Assembly (NCBI RefSeq): GCF_905475345.1 | Contig: NC_066597.1 | Span: forward strand, 4,286,001 to 4,350,000 | Source: Vespula vulgaris | Taxonomy: Eukaryota > Arthropoda > Insecta > Hymenoptera > Vespidae | Direction: 5' to 3' | DNA length: 64,000 nt | In this document: piece by piece, positions 12,667 through 25,501 of the stretch | How positions within the stretch are numbered: the first letter of the stretch is position 1 | How the letters are laid out: every line of letters starts with the position of its first letter | Translations under genes and position numbers: made by a program | The notes under the pieces: generated by a model | What the model saw: the letters and a program-made list of their open reading frames with translations, nothing else | Told to the model about the DNA's origin: nothing | The model's database searches: none

Positions 12667-15007
12667 CACTACTATATGTATATATACATGTATACATACA
12701 TATTTCCTTCTTTTATTTTCTCTTTTCATTTTAATTATAATTTTTTTTTTATTTTTTCTTTCTTTTTTTTTTTTTGGTTTTAATGTACACATTTGCTGAA
12801 AGTATTTATATACATACGTACGTACACGAATAATCGGAAAATCGTTTTCTTGTCGAAATGCTGAGACATGGTAGACTTGAAAGAAGAGTATATTCCTCAC
12901 GATCAATTCAAGGATTCAGTCGCGGTTCTTCTATTCACCATACGTTTCTTTACATTCCAAATGTAATGTCGTGGTACATATACACACGGATCATCCTTCC
13001 GGAGACGCATATTTTTCTCTCTCGCATAACGCCTCCGTCATGGGCTATGTATGTATGTATGTATGTATGTATGTATGTATTTCTCTATCTCTCTTCCGAG
13101 AGGAAGATCGCATATTTCATAAATTTCTTTAGTAAAAGGATCGCGTTTCTTATCTAGATCGAATTTGGATCCATGCATTTTTCTCGATCCATTTATTTGT
13201 GAATCTTTTATATGGTATTCGAAAAAAAATTTTATTCTTTTTTTTTCTTTTCTTTCTGTCTTTTTTTTTTCTTTTTTCTTGTCTCACTGTTCTTACAATG
13301 GTGTAAAAACTCAATCGGCATTATCGAAAATTTTATCGAAACGTAGTTTCAGATAAGAAAAAGAAAAGAAAATGCTCGTGCTCCTTTCGCTATAATAATA
13401 ATGTATAAATTAATTAGGATTTATTGAAAATGTTTATAATGTTTATTGTAATTATTTCTTGTTATAAGTTAGTACGAAATACTGATAACAATTTATTGAA
13501 CATATTTATTTGTATTACGTATAAATTATCTTATAAAGATTCCTTGAAAATGTATATTTTCTAGTTGATTTGGAAAATAATTGTACAGAAATTATGGATC
13601 GTCGATTAAGATCAAATTTATATTTTATATTTTCATATTTTATGTTACAATTTCCTCGCGTAAAATTATTATCAAATAAAGGTTATCAAGTTGATTTATA
13701 AATAAAATGAACACCATATATGTATATATAAAACATGAAAATTATAATACATTTTTTCATCATTCATTTACGAATCCTTACAAAATTATCATTAAATTAA
13801 ATTTATCGAATTGCTAAAGAAACAAGTTAAAAGTTTATTACAAAAAAAAAAAGAAAATCAAGACTTACGCACAACTTTATTCAGTATAATAATTATCAAT
13901 AATAATCGACATATGAAATTTTATTTTATATTTGTCGTCCATTACAAAAAAAGATTTATTACAAAATAAATCAACGTTCATGCCATCTAATCGATTCGAT
14001 ATTTAACAAAATGAAAACTAATCTTCCGTCATGATCCAAGTAAACTGTGATTGGACGTATCTAATCGTCCGGTACGAATTAGTCTCTTTTATTGGTAAGA
14101 ATTGATAGCGATCGAATTTGTTCGAAAGGGATAAGAAATAAAAATAAAAAGAAGAGGAGGAAGAAGAAGAAGAAGAAGAAGAAGAATAAGAAATAGGAAG
14201 TAAAGCTTTCATTGCAAGCTTTCGATCGTTCGCAATCTCGCAGTTGCACCTTATCCATTGTAGTTTGAGAAAAGGCTCTTCTTTCGAAGGACGAGTGAGT
14301 GTGAAAGGACGCGATAAAACCCCTTTTCCTTCCTAGTGACGAAGAAGAAGGAAGGAAGGAAGAAAGGAAGGAAGGAAGGAAGGAAGGAAATAAAAAAAAG
14401 AAAGAAAGAAAGAAAAGAGAGAGAGAGAGAGAGAAAGCTCGCAGCTTTCGACTGATAAGAAACTGCCAACTGCTGGGTGGTCGAACGAATTTCGCTTCTG
14501 AGATATTCTCTCTTTTTCTCTCTTTCTCTGTCCCTCTCATTCTCTGTCTTTTTCTCTCTCATTCTCTCTTTTTTTCTCTCTAATTTTCTCTCTCTCTCTC
14601 TCTCTATCTCTATCTCTCTCTCTCTCTATCTATCTTTATTCCTATCTCTCTCATTTTCTCTGTCTTTTTCTCTCATTTTCTTTTTCTCTTTGTCTCTCTT
14701 ATTCTCCCTGTTTTTTTCTTTTTTATTCTCTCTCTCTTTCTCTCTCTGTGTCATTCTCATTTTCTCTCTGTTTCTCTCTCATACTCTCTTTTTTCTCTGT
14801 CATACCTATCTGTGAGTCGATTCGAGATCGACTTTATGAGCAAAGCGATAGAGAGAAAGAGGAGAAAAGGTGGGAAGGGGGTAGAAGAGAGTGTTGGGAG
14901 GTGAATAGTGCAGGAAAAGTCGCTTAAGAAGCAAGGATGATAAATTAAGTATACGATGGGGAAATTGTATCTTATAATATAATGTGTCTTTGCATATTTA
15001 TGTGAAT

Positions 15008-15320
15008 ATTGGATTGGTGGACGGCAATAAGTAACGTCGACATTTTCAATTGATAAAGAAATAAAATATGAAAAAGAAAGTAGTGTTAGAGTTAATGAAC
15101 TACTTCGTGGTTTTATTTAGATGTGAAGTATTCCAAATTTTCGTGTAAAGAATATTCTACGGTGTTATTTATTTAAATGTAAGATACGAAATATTTCTTT
15201 CGAATAAAAACTATATAGTGTTGTTTATTTAGGTATAAGATATCACACATTTCTTTCAATGCAAAATACCGTCTGATTGAAGATATAAAATAGTAAACAT
15301 TTTTAATAAAATATTATTAA
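15008..15320 (+). mobile_element. Decayed mariner-like terminal segment
   Basis: The segment starts ATTGGATTGG, then CAATAAGTAACGTCGACATT. It resembles mariner (irritans-type) inverted-repeat ends as I remember them (TTGGxTxGx, CAAxTAAGTAATxxCGGATTT). Related starts occur at 19621, 33151 and 55694 in the same orientation. Downstream are two or three loose repeats of a TTATTTAGRTATAAGATA motif spaced about 65 bp. No transposase frame remains. Confidence 0.45.
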
Positions 15321-16576
15321 TATTACTTGTTTAAATTACATACAATTTCTACATTGGAATTTAAATATATAATTCGAGTTCAAGAATGATGATCGTGATA
15401 TATCGAATATGTTGAAGATATTTTGTAAGAAAAAATATTTCTAATTTATTATAATCTAATCTTTTTTCTCAATAAAAAAGAAAGATATTTATATAATCCA
15501 AAACTTTACACTATAAATCATACTACTATATTTAGTACTTCTGTATAATTATACTTAGTATAACTTATACCAGTATAAGTAAATTGTATTAAAGTTTGAG
15601 AAGAGGGGGGGAGGGTGAGCTGGCTAAATATATTTTTTACTGATACTTTTATTTTTATTATTCAAACTTTTCAATCAATCAATCAATCAATCTATCAATC
15701 TATCAATCAATCTATCAATCAATCAATCAATCATCTTACAAATTATTAAATGTTTTAAAGATTTACTCGTAGAATATATTTCGTATGAATCGATACAGTT
15801 ATCAAATATAATCGATTGAACAAATAAAAATAAGTACTTGAACATTTATACATATATACAAACGTACTAAAATACATGTATAGATATATTAAAACGTTCT
15901 AGTTTAACTCTAAACGAAAAGTTTCATCGTTCGTTTTTTTTTGTTTTGTTAGAATTATTAAAACTAAGTGTACATGGAAATATTCATTACAAACAAAAAA
16001 TATATCTTTTACATACATATGTACACTCACACACACTCACACATATTTATATATGTATGTATATGTATATGGGAACAAACCGAGGAGAAGGAAAATGATG
16101 GGAAGATATGGGGGTGGTAATGAGATTACGAGTCTGCCGACATGATATTAAATTTCAAGTTTTACTGCACTGGTATGCATATTACATATATACCTATATA
16201 TAGTACGTATAATATACATACATATACTAACATCACTTCCTTTTTGTTGCATTTATCGTTCATAAAACATGAAAGCTCGTATACTCAAGATAGTAGTACT
16301 ACACACCCAGTATTATACACAGCATATTAGTACCAGCTAAGAATCTTGGCTTGTTCATTCTTAGTTGAAAATGTACATTTTTTTTTCCTTTTTTCTCCTC
16401 TTCTTTATGAACTTTTATAACTTATTGATATCATGAAAATTTTGTTAAAATCGAATTTATCATTTTATTAATATCGTTTCCACAAATATAAATCGTTTAT
16501 GTTAGAAACGATCGGCGACTTTGATTAACTTTTTAGATAATTATTTAAAATATAAATGGAAAGTCGAAGAGAGATG

Positions 16577-16578
<2 letters not shown>

Positions 16579-16631
<53 letters not shown>

Positions 16632-16638
16632 TTGCGAT

Positions 16639-16683
<45 letters not shown>

Positions 16684-16684
16684 C
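16579..16684. repeat. Interrupted (GA)n microsatellite
   Basis: Two GA blocks separated by an AAAATTGCGATAG interruption at about 16627-16640. It translates as an Arg/Glu polymer and is not treated as coding. Confidence 0.9.
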
Positions 16685-16991
16685 AGACGAAACTGTTCAT
16701 CGAAAGTTTCGGTTCTCGGTGTAGCTATGTGTTATATAATATCGGAAAACCGTTCGAACGATCGCGTCCCTCGGTGTCCCACGTGTATATAATGCTCGAA
16801 AGCGTAGCCACGAGAGGAGAAATCGGCAATCGAGCGGAAATTGTTGAAAGAATACCGTACCGATTAGCAATTTATTGCTATAGTCGCACAGTACCAACGA
16901 TTTAGCGCAATCCATGTTCTATGCTAGATATATGTATGTGTGTATATATGCGTGTATGTAAGTACATATCTATATTACGTTTATAGATTTG

Positions 16992-16996
<5 letters not shown>

Positions 16997-17039
<43 letters not shown>
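16997..17039. repeat. (TA)n microsatellite
   Basis: About 21 TA units. Confidence 0.9.
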
Positions 17040-17046
<7 letters not shown>

Positions 17047-18524
17047 GGTATGCGTATGTGTCTATATATAATATGAGAAGAAGAGAAAGAGAAAGAGAAA
17101 GAAATTCATGGTTGTCCTTTCTCCACAAATGTTTCCAATAACATAACGTTACGAATCTTCCTACGAGCTTTCTCGAAACGATTTCTGTCGTTTACGTAAT
17201 CGATTCTGTTGTAATTGCGATCGTTAGTCATCTTGATTAGGTGTCCGTGTTTGTGTGCATTTTCTTTTTCTTTTTTTATTTCTCTCTGATATATACATAT
17301 AAAATCTAAAAATATACTTTACGTGTGATGGAAAAACGGGAGTGGCGAACGATAACGAACGTAGGCGAGTATTTTCATTCTTCGCGTTAGGCCAACCTTG
17401 TATATTTATATATATATATATATATCTGTATGCATATGTATATATGCATAATATATATGCATGACGTGGTATTCTTCGAACGTTAATTAACTTTTTTCTT
17501 TCTTTCTTTTTCTTTTTTTTTTCCTTTTCTTTTTAGATGATTTATTTATTTATTTATTTTTCTTTTCTTTTTTTTTTTTGTAAAAGAGAATTTGTAGAAA
17601 GGAAATATTATATCAATGGTTATTGAATTAATGTTCGAATGGAGATGATGAAAAAAAATTGTATGATTGTATTTCGTAGTTAATCTCGTATCACATTTTG
17701 CAATCATAAAATTAGATTTGTTGAATCGATTTTGTCGTCCTTTCTTTCTTTTCTTTCTTTTTTTTCTTTTTTCTTTTTAATTATTAATGAAATGGGAATA
17801 TCGAGAGATATTTTTATTGGCTATATTATGTGGATAAATTGTATTATTATATTCAAGACTAACATGTCGTATAGTTTTATAATAGTAATTATTATTAAAT
17901 ATTTAAGGTTATTTAATTAATATTAAGACACTGTCAAATCTTTTTGTTTACTTTTATTTTATTTTATCGTCACGTACAATGTCTTTAATATTTTTTACAA
18001 ATAAATTGTACAACGTACTATTACTATAATTTCCACGTATCAAATAATTTCGATTCTATTAGAACGAATATGTTATATTTAAATCTGTACTTGTTTAATA
18101 ATTTTTTTTTTTTAAAGATGATTAATTGAAATAATTAAAGAAAAGAAAAAAGAAGAAATGTAGAAATTTTCTTCCATAGGAAAAATTAAATATTATTAAG
18201 CTTTCTATTTAATCGAAAGTCGGTCATTTTATCTCGTACTCTTAAAATATATTTGGCACGTGAAATCATGAAAATTTTCTTAATTAATATTTTTTTCTAT
18301 CGCTTCTAATAAACGAGATATTCGAATAAACCTTGATGCATAAATATCAACCTATATATAAATATATATATATATATATTTATAATTATAGCAGAATAAT
18401 ATCAATAAAACGTGGTACATAAAATATCGTTAGCATAGTAAAATTTTTCTTCTTTGATATATAAATAATTCATAATACTTTCGAAGAGTCTCTTGCACAA
18501 AATGGAGTGAGAACATTGCAGCTA

Positions 18525-18628
<104 letters not shown>

Positions 18629-19620
18629 GAGGGAGGATAGATAGGTAGTAGGTTTGTAAGGTGCAAGAAGTGTGGTATCATGTAACGTTATATAAAAGTG
18701 TGCTTGTGAATAGCAGGAGCATCAGCAACGTTTGTTGGAACGTAATCTAGATACTCTCTTTTTTAACTTTAACCACTTTCCCAAAGCAGTCTCATCTGGT
18801 ATAGTAGTTTCTTATTACCATGCAGCATTTCGTTAGAAAGAATGAAAATAAAAGAAATTGTGTAAAATGACGTTGGCCTACTACCACTACTATTATCGTC
18901 ATCAGTATTACTATCACTGTTACTACTACTACTGCTATTACTATTACTACTACTAACTTAAGCTAGCAAAAGTCGTGCAACTTTTCGTACGAGGATTAAA
19001 ACGGATTTCGCGAGAGCTTCTCGTACGTAATGCGAATATCGATTTTCTATTCTCTACGGATTTTGAGTACTTAACGGGTAATCCCTTCAAAGCAACAGCG
19101 CGTCTGATCGCATGTCGATGGAGCTTTAGGTAATAGTTTCGACGGAGTACTCTAAGCTCCTGTAATTCTTCGCACGGGATTTATAAATAAATAGGAAGTA
19201 TCGTTGTCCGTTAATTTATGATTCGCTTTATGTCGTTAATCATTCTGTTTATAATAATTTCAGAAATTATCCCAAATTATTAAGGAATGATAAGAAATGA
19301 ATGTATTACAAATTAATAGTACTGTAATGTATTAGTAGTGATAGTAGTAGTAGTATTTCGTTTGGTTGGATCTAATTAATATATTATTCGAGTATAGTAT
19401 GATATGATATAGTATGGTAGTATAAATGAAATGTTATAAATTTCAATATTTTATATGTCAATGAACGGTATTATAGTATAGTGTACGATAGTATTTCAAT
19501 TGGGTTGTGTTCATTAGTATAGTATATTAATTTGATTGATAAACGATGAAGTTGTTAATGTTCTATAGTATATGTTAATGTATTGTTAGTTTATATTAAT
19601 ATTTGTCTATTAATACAGTA

Positions 19621-19740
19621 TTCGATTGGTCAATAAGTAATGTCGAAATTTATAATAAAAATATATTGAATGCCACGTTGTTTATTCAGATATAAATGAA
19701 TAAAAATTCTAACTTCGATAAAATTTACGGTGCGCTTGAA
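19621..19740 (+). mobile_element. Decayed mariner-like terminal segment
   Basis: It reads GATTGGTCAATAAGTAATGT then CGAAATTTATAATAA, the best match of the four related segments to a mariner-type end. It continues into GTTGTTTATTCAGATATAAA, the subterminal motif also seen at 15008, 33151 and 55694. There is no transposase. Confidence 0.5.
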
Positions 19741-19924
19741 TTTTTTCATTTATTTATTCACAATTTTCTTTTTTTCTCCATACTTTCCATAGTTGATTAT
19801 AATCGATAACATTGATTATTTATTATTTTCATTCGAAGGAAGAAAATATTTGTTAATTAATAACGTAACAGTCAATGATATTGCTCGAAACGATAGAATG
19901 TAAAAATCGATTTTTACGAATATG

Positions 19925-20128
19925 AAGATTTTTAATCAAATAAAAGTGCAATTTTGATAACGAAGAAAATAACAATTTTGAAAAAAAAAGCATTTCATAC
20001 ATAACTAAAATTCATATGGTATGATTTACTTGAAATACTTTTCAATATTTAATTAAATAAAATCGAAAAAGAAATGTTATTTCATTGACGAAATGATTAA
20101 CAATTCAGCAAAGAAAAAAGGAGAGAAA

Positions 20129-20169
<41 letters not shown>

Positions 20170-20530
20170 AAAGAAAAGAAAAACGTCTCGCACATAATTA
20201 AAATCTGCTATACTGTGCTTAACAAAAAAAAAAGAAAAAGAAAAAGAAAAAGAAAAAGAAAAGGAATTATCTTTTACATTTGATCAAATAAAAATATTAT
20301 TTATTTGCATTTGCGAAATAATTAACGATATAAAAATAAAAAAAAGAAAAGAAAAAGCAAAGGACTTCTTTAAACGTAATAATTGAAAATAAAAATAAAA
20401 AATACGATTGAAAAGAAGAAGAGAAAAGAGAAAAGAAATTATCATCAATGTTTAATCAAACAAAAATACAATCGTTAATAACGAAAATAACAACAACAAC
20501 AACAACAACAGCAACAATAACAATAACAAC
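19925..20530. repeat. Decayed tandem array (four units) interleaved with A/G-rich microsatellites
   Basis: Units begin near 19931, 20049, 20279 and 20451 with TTTAATYAAAYAAAA-type starts followed by AATAAC/AATTAAC. Between them sit GAAA and AAAAAG runs (20125-20180, 20222-20265). The array ends in an AAC/AAT triplet tract at about 20488-20545. Confidence 0.55.
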
Positions 20531-20814
20531 AATAATAATAATATAAATATAAAATATAATAATAAATAATATAATAAAAGAATAATTAAAAATAAATCTT
20601 TCAGATGTTTAAGCAAGTATAATATCATTATGAGTATCTCTTTGAAAATAAACTCTTTGAAAACGTCTTGAATATTCTTCTCTGTAATACCTTTATAGAA
20701 CTATATTCGAAAAACTGAAAAGGAGGATCAACGATTTAAGCGACGTGCCACGTTACATTATAAAATGGAAAGGGTAATATAAGAGAAGGATATAAAAATC
20801 GTTAAGCAGTTTAT

Positions 20815-20974
20815 AAAATAAAATAAAATAAAATAAAATAAAATAAAATAAAATAAAATAAAATAAAATAAAATAAAATAAAATAAAATAAAATAAAATA
20901 AAATAAAATAAAATAAAATAAAATAAAATAAAATAAAATAAAATAAAATAAAGTAAAATAAAATAAAATAAAAT
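20815..20974. repeat. (AAAAT)n pentanucleotide array, about 32 units
   Basis: 160 bases of the AAAAT unit with one AAAGT variant near 20953. It is the most homogeneous pentanucleotide array in the window. Confidence 0.97.
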
Positions 20975-22087
20975 AAAAAAAAAGAAAATAAAAGAAAAAA
21001 GAAATAGACGGGTATGATTATTTCCTACTTCGGAGTCGTTGAGTTTTCTGCGAAAAGACTCTCATCTAAATTGTAGACGGCGTTGAGCCCTTGGGAGGAG
21101 AAAGAGAAAGAGGAAGAGAAGGAGAAGGAGAAGGAGGGGAAGGAAGAGGAGGTGGAGGAGGAGGAGGAAGAGAAAAAGGAGAAGCAGGAAAAGAAGGAAA
21201 AGGAAGTCGTCCGTATATCTTCTCTCTCTTTCTCTCTCTCTCTCTTTTCTTCTTTCTCTCACTTGTTTATAATTTAACATCTTCCGTCTCTCTTTCTCTT
21301 TCTGTTTCTTTTTGTTCCATCTTTTCCATCTTACCCTACATACGTAATTTGTTCGTCCAAGCAGTTACATTGCCAGGAGGATACACGAAGGTGGAAATCC
21401 TCTACAAACGTCGGATAAGACGTGATAAGGATGGTACCTTCGAAATATCTCGGGAAACATCATCTCTCTCTCTCTCTCTCTCTTTCTTTCTCACATACGT
21501 ACATACATACATATATAAACGCATACGTGTGTACTTACATATATAGAGTCTTACTCAATGTATATGTGTGTCTCTTATCTTCTTGTGGAAATTGGCGCTT
21601 TTGTTCCGTTTTGGAAGATCAAAGCTCGTGTTTAACCTCTTCTATATTAATAAGAAAAAAAAAGGAAAAGAAAGAGAAAAGGACTAAAAAGGAAATAAAA
21701 AAAAAGAAGAAGAAGAAGAAGATCGAATCGAAGTCCTAAAAAAATATTTACGTCGAGTCTTAACGTTGTTTTATATGGAAACAGCTACTCCATTTTCGTC
21801 TTCTCTTTATTTATTTAACCCTTAAAAGCTATCGTCGAACATCAACCAAGTTAATATCCGCTAAGTTTCTTTATCTTACGTTTATGGAAAAGTATTGACG
21901 ATGGAATTGGTTTTGCTTTTTATTATTATTTTTTTATTTTTTTTCCCTTATCTTCCTTCCTTTTCTTTTTTCTTTAAGATAACATCCTCATAATCGATAA
22001 TTTAAATAAACAGTAGTCCATAACATTAATATTACATTAAAATTAATATCAGATTAATATTAAAATTAATATTATCGATCGTTGCAT

Positions 22088-22143
<56 letters not shown>

Positions 22144-22590
22144 ATATTATTGAGACATTAATACGTAAAGAGAGAGAGAGAGAGAGAGATCAAAGGTTTT
22201 TCACACTTGATGATATTCTTTAAGAGTTAAGGATTAGAATCAAACTGTTAGACTGATGGATATTAAAATTTCATTAAATAATTCTACCGACTACTTTAGT
22301 GCGAGGAGGAAAGGTATAGATAAAGAGAACTAGATAGATAGAGAAGAACGTTGGTAAGCTGCTCTTATACTCGTCGTCGAATGCTTCTTATCTCAGGGTT
22401 GGGTCATACACCGCTCGTTTGTTCAACTAATGGCTGGTCCGACCTTCCGGCGAGCTGTACTACTAGCTTGTCCTACTTATACGCGGTCGGCGAGTCTTTA
22501 AAGGCATCTCGTCTTTTTACATCGTCCAACTATACGCTTTTGCGTTTGTATATATGTTTGTGTACATGTATGCGAATGTGTGTGCATGTG

Positions 22591-22629
<39 letters not shown>

Positions 22630-22678
22630 CGTATACGTAGGTGTGAGCAAACAAAACCTACCCACCTAATTTCGTACA

Positions 22679-22808
<130 letters not shown>

Positions 22809-22898
22809 GTCTCTCTTTTATCTGGCACAAGCTACGTTACAAAAACGGACAGATTAGGACGGGAACCGTAGGAAACGAATTTCAAGTTGACTTAAAAG

Positions 22899-22901
<3 letters not shown>

Positions 22902-22946
<45 letters not shown>
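22902..22946. repeat. (CT)n microsatellite
   Basis: About 22 CT units, followed by a short AT run. Confidence 0.9.
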
Positions 22947-22958
<12 letters not shown>

Positions 22959-23970
22959 TATATATATATCTTTCTATGTCTGTCTCTATCTCTCGGAAAT
23001 TCAAGTTGAACGGTGATTACAGATCTCCTCTCTTTATCATTATCTTGAAAGAAGAGAAGAAAGTCCATGCGAATGATCGATCTCTTAAATCTCACGGAAA
23101 ATGTACCATTATCTTCTGTAACCATCGTTCATCATCGTATTTTATTTCTTGGATCGTTACCTTCTCATTATTTGAATAACCGAGATATGTGGGAATTTTT
23201 TTTTTTTATTTGTTTTTACTGTCAAATTTGTAATATAGATTTGTGAGACGTATGGCGTAATTTAAATATTTGAGAAAATAATTGAAGCGATGAAAGAATG
23301 TTAGAGATTCATGAAAAAATTTTTTTGTGAAGTGATATAAGATAATACATTATTACATTATTTATTTATATTTTATAAATTTTCTTTTTCTCTTCTTCTT
23401 CTCCTTTTCTTTTTATTTCCTCTGTTTCTTTTTTTTCTTCTATTTTACATGTACATATATTCTTACTCAAACAGTAATAACAATTGTCAAGTTAAATAGT
23501 GTTAAAATTGTATATTAATATTAATAAGAGATTATTGTTTTATTAGAAAATTATATTTCAATGTATCCGATACGTATATCTATATATCGTTTATGGATTT
23601 ACGTTGTTGGTAGACAGAAACAATCGAAATTTCCCTAATCGAATTTATTCAAACGCGATTAGAGGAAGTTTGAAATTTCCCTTCTAGAAACGTTATATTT
23701 GTACTTTATATAACTTACAATTAATTCTTGTTACTTATGGTTTGTCATAATAATAGCTTTGGATATTGAAACGTAATTGTTGCTTGATCTGTATAAATAG
23801 AGAATATAAATTGAGAAATGAGAAAGAGATTCGTATAATACATTTGTAAAACGCGTAACAAAGAGTCATTTTTACGTGTAGCAGATAAAACGTTTTGAGA
23901 ATTTAACGTGGATTAAAAAACTATACAAATAAGTCATATTTTATAAACAATATAACTGTATGACCATCAT

Positions 23971-24765
23971 TTTTCTCTCGAGAAAGGTATTAAAACAAGA
24001 AAAAGAGAAAAAAAAGAAACAAATTCAATTAGAATTACTTGAAAATAAATTGTGAAAATAATTACAACGAGAAGTGTTTATTAATAATATAATTTTAACA
24101 TTAATATTATTAAAGGAATTTCTCTATTCGTAAAATAATTGGTACTTCAAATCTAAAAATTCACAAACGCACACATTGAGAATATATAAATGATAATACA
24201 ATTCGTTCTCTCTCGTAATTAAGATATTAAAATAAAAACACAAATGAAATTAGAATTTTTGTTGAAAACAAATTAGGAAAATAATTACGGTACCAAAATT
24301 AATTAACATAATATAATTTTTATATTAATTTTAATAACACACACACACACACACACACATATTCTCTTTCTCCTTCCCTCCCTTTCTCCCTCTTTCTTTC
24401 TTTGAGAACATTTTTTTACCATAAAAATAACTCATCCTTGAAGTCTAAAAGCTTTTCTGTACATTTAAAAAAATATAAATAAAACATATATATTTTACGC
24501 GTACACACACGCAACATGCTTCTTATATATATAAAATCTTAACTATGCATGCATTTTCTTTTCCCACAATTAAGATATTAAAAAACAAGAACAACAAATT
24601 TCCGTCAGAATAAAAAGCTGAGAATAAAAAAAAATGTATAGAATTATTTCAATAGGTACAAAGAAATTAATTAATTCTGAATATACGTGATCTCGTCTAT
24701 AAAATAGAACACTCTTTTGAATCTCTTTTACCATCAAAATAATTCATCCTTGAAATCAAAAAAAG
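23971..24765. repeat. Decayed tandem array, three units of about 240-350 bp
   Basis: Three related units start near 23971, 24204 and 24553. Shared blocks are ATTAAGATATTAAAA, then AACAAATT, AATTAGAATT, TTGAAAAYAAATT and GAAAATAATTA, and a later AAAATAAYTCATCCTTGAAR-type block near 24128, 24416 and 24728. The second unit is lengthened by AC and CT microsatellites at 24339-24400. Confidence 0.6.
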
Positions 24766-25401
24766 AACTCGACCACTGGGAATAGAACTTTTCGAATAGA
24801 AAAAAGAGAGAGACAAACAGACAGAGAGACAGAGACAGAGACAGAGATAGAAAGAGAGAGAGAGAGAAAGAGAGAAAGATAATAAAACAAAGTCGTTGTT
24901 GTCCTTCGAATAGAATGATTCATCGATCGATGTAACCGCCCTTGTCCTTTCGTAAAAGGACCACCGAACTGTTTGGTTTAGCCGCTTTTTGATCGGCCAC
25001 CAGTTGGTAGTCGTGTATCTAGGATCAATCGTGAAAACAATTTGTCGGTACGTCGATTTTCTATCGTTTCCTCTCCCTCTCTTCTTCACTCTTTGTCTAA
25101 CATCAACACCATCACTATCACTATTTTCACCTACCTATCTACCTACCTAACTACCTACCTACCTTTCTGCCTATCTACGTATCTACCTACCTCCCCTCCT
25201 CTATCTCTACCTAACCCCTCTTGTCACTCTTTCTCTTTCTCCTTCTCGTGTTTCTCTGTCCAACTTCAACGTCACGAAATCGCAATTTGAATTCAGCAAT
25301 AAAGCGTCTCGACGGCGACATCGTTTGTTACCTAGGTAGCATTACTCGTACGTTTTAGAATCCCTCAGCTGCCAACAACTACGGCTACTACTATCTGTCT
25401 G

Positions 25402-25402
<1 letters not shown>

Positions 25403-25485
<83 letters not shown>

Positions 25486-25501
25486 GGTAGGTAGGTAGGT
25501 A
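25403..25501. repeat. (CTAT)n followed by (AGGT)n
   Basis: About 20 CTAT units run into four AGGT units. It follows a less regular CTAC-rich tract at about 25128-25205. Confidence 0.93.

Larger units (their letters stand above)
10471..15007. other. Gene-free sequence with GA/CT, AT and GGAA microsatellites
   Basis: Apart from microsatellites this holds a less AT-rich unique stretch at 11270-11480 and an AT palindrome at 12607-12666. There is a GGAA/GAAA tract near 14345-14415 followed by a long pyrimidine tract at 14505-14810. No supportable coding sequence was found. Confidence 0.55.

Noticed and set aside
22351..22629. 92-codon + frame with a diverse N-terminal half
   Set aside because: It starts at TTG, ends in an AT array, and has no recognisable motif.
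25403..25485. Regular repeats as a possible CRISPR array
   Set aside because: These are contiguous tetranucleotides without spacers. Nothing in the window has repeat-spacer structure, and the sequence is eukaryotic.
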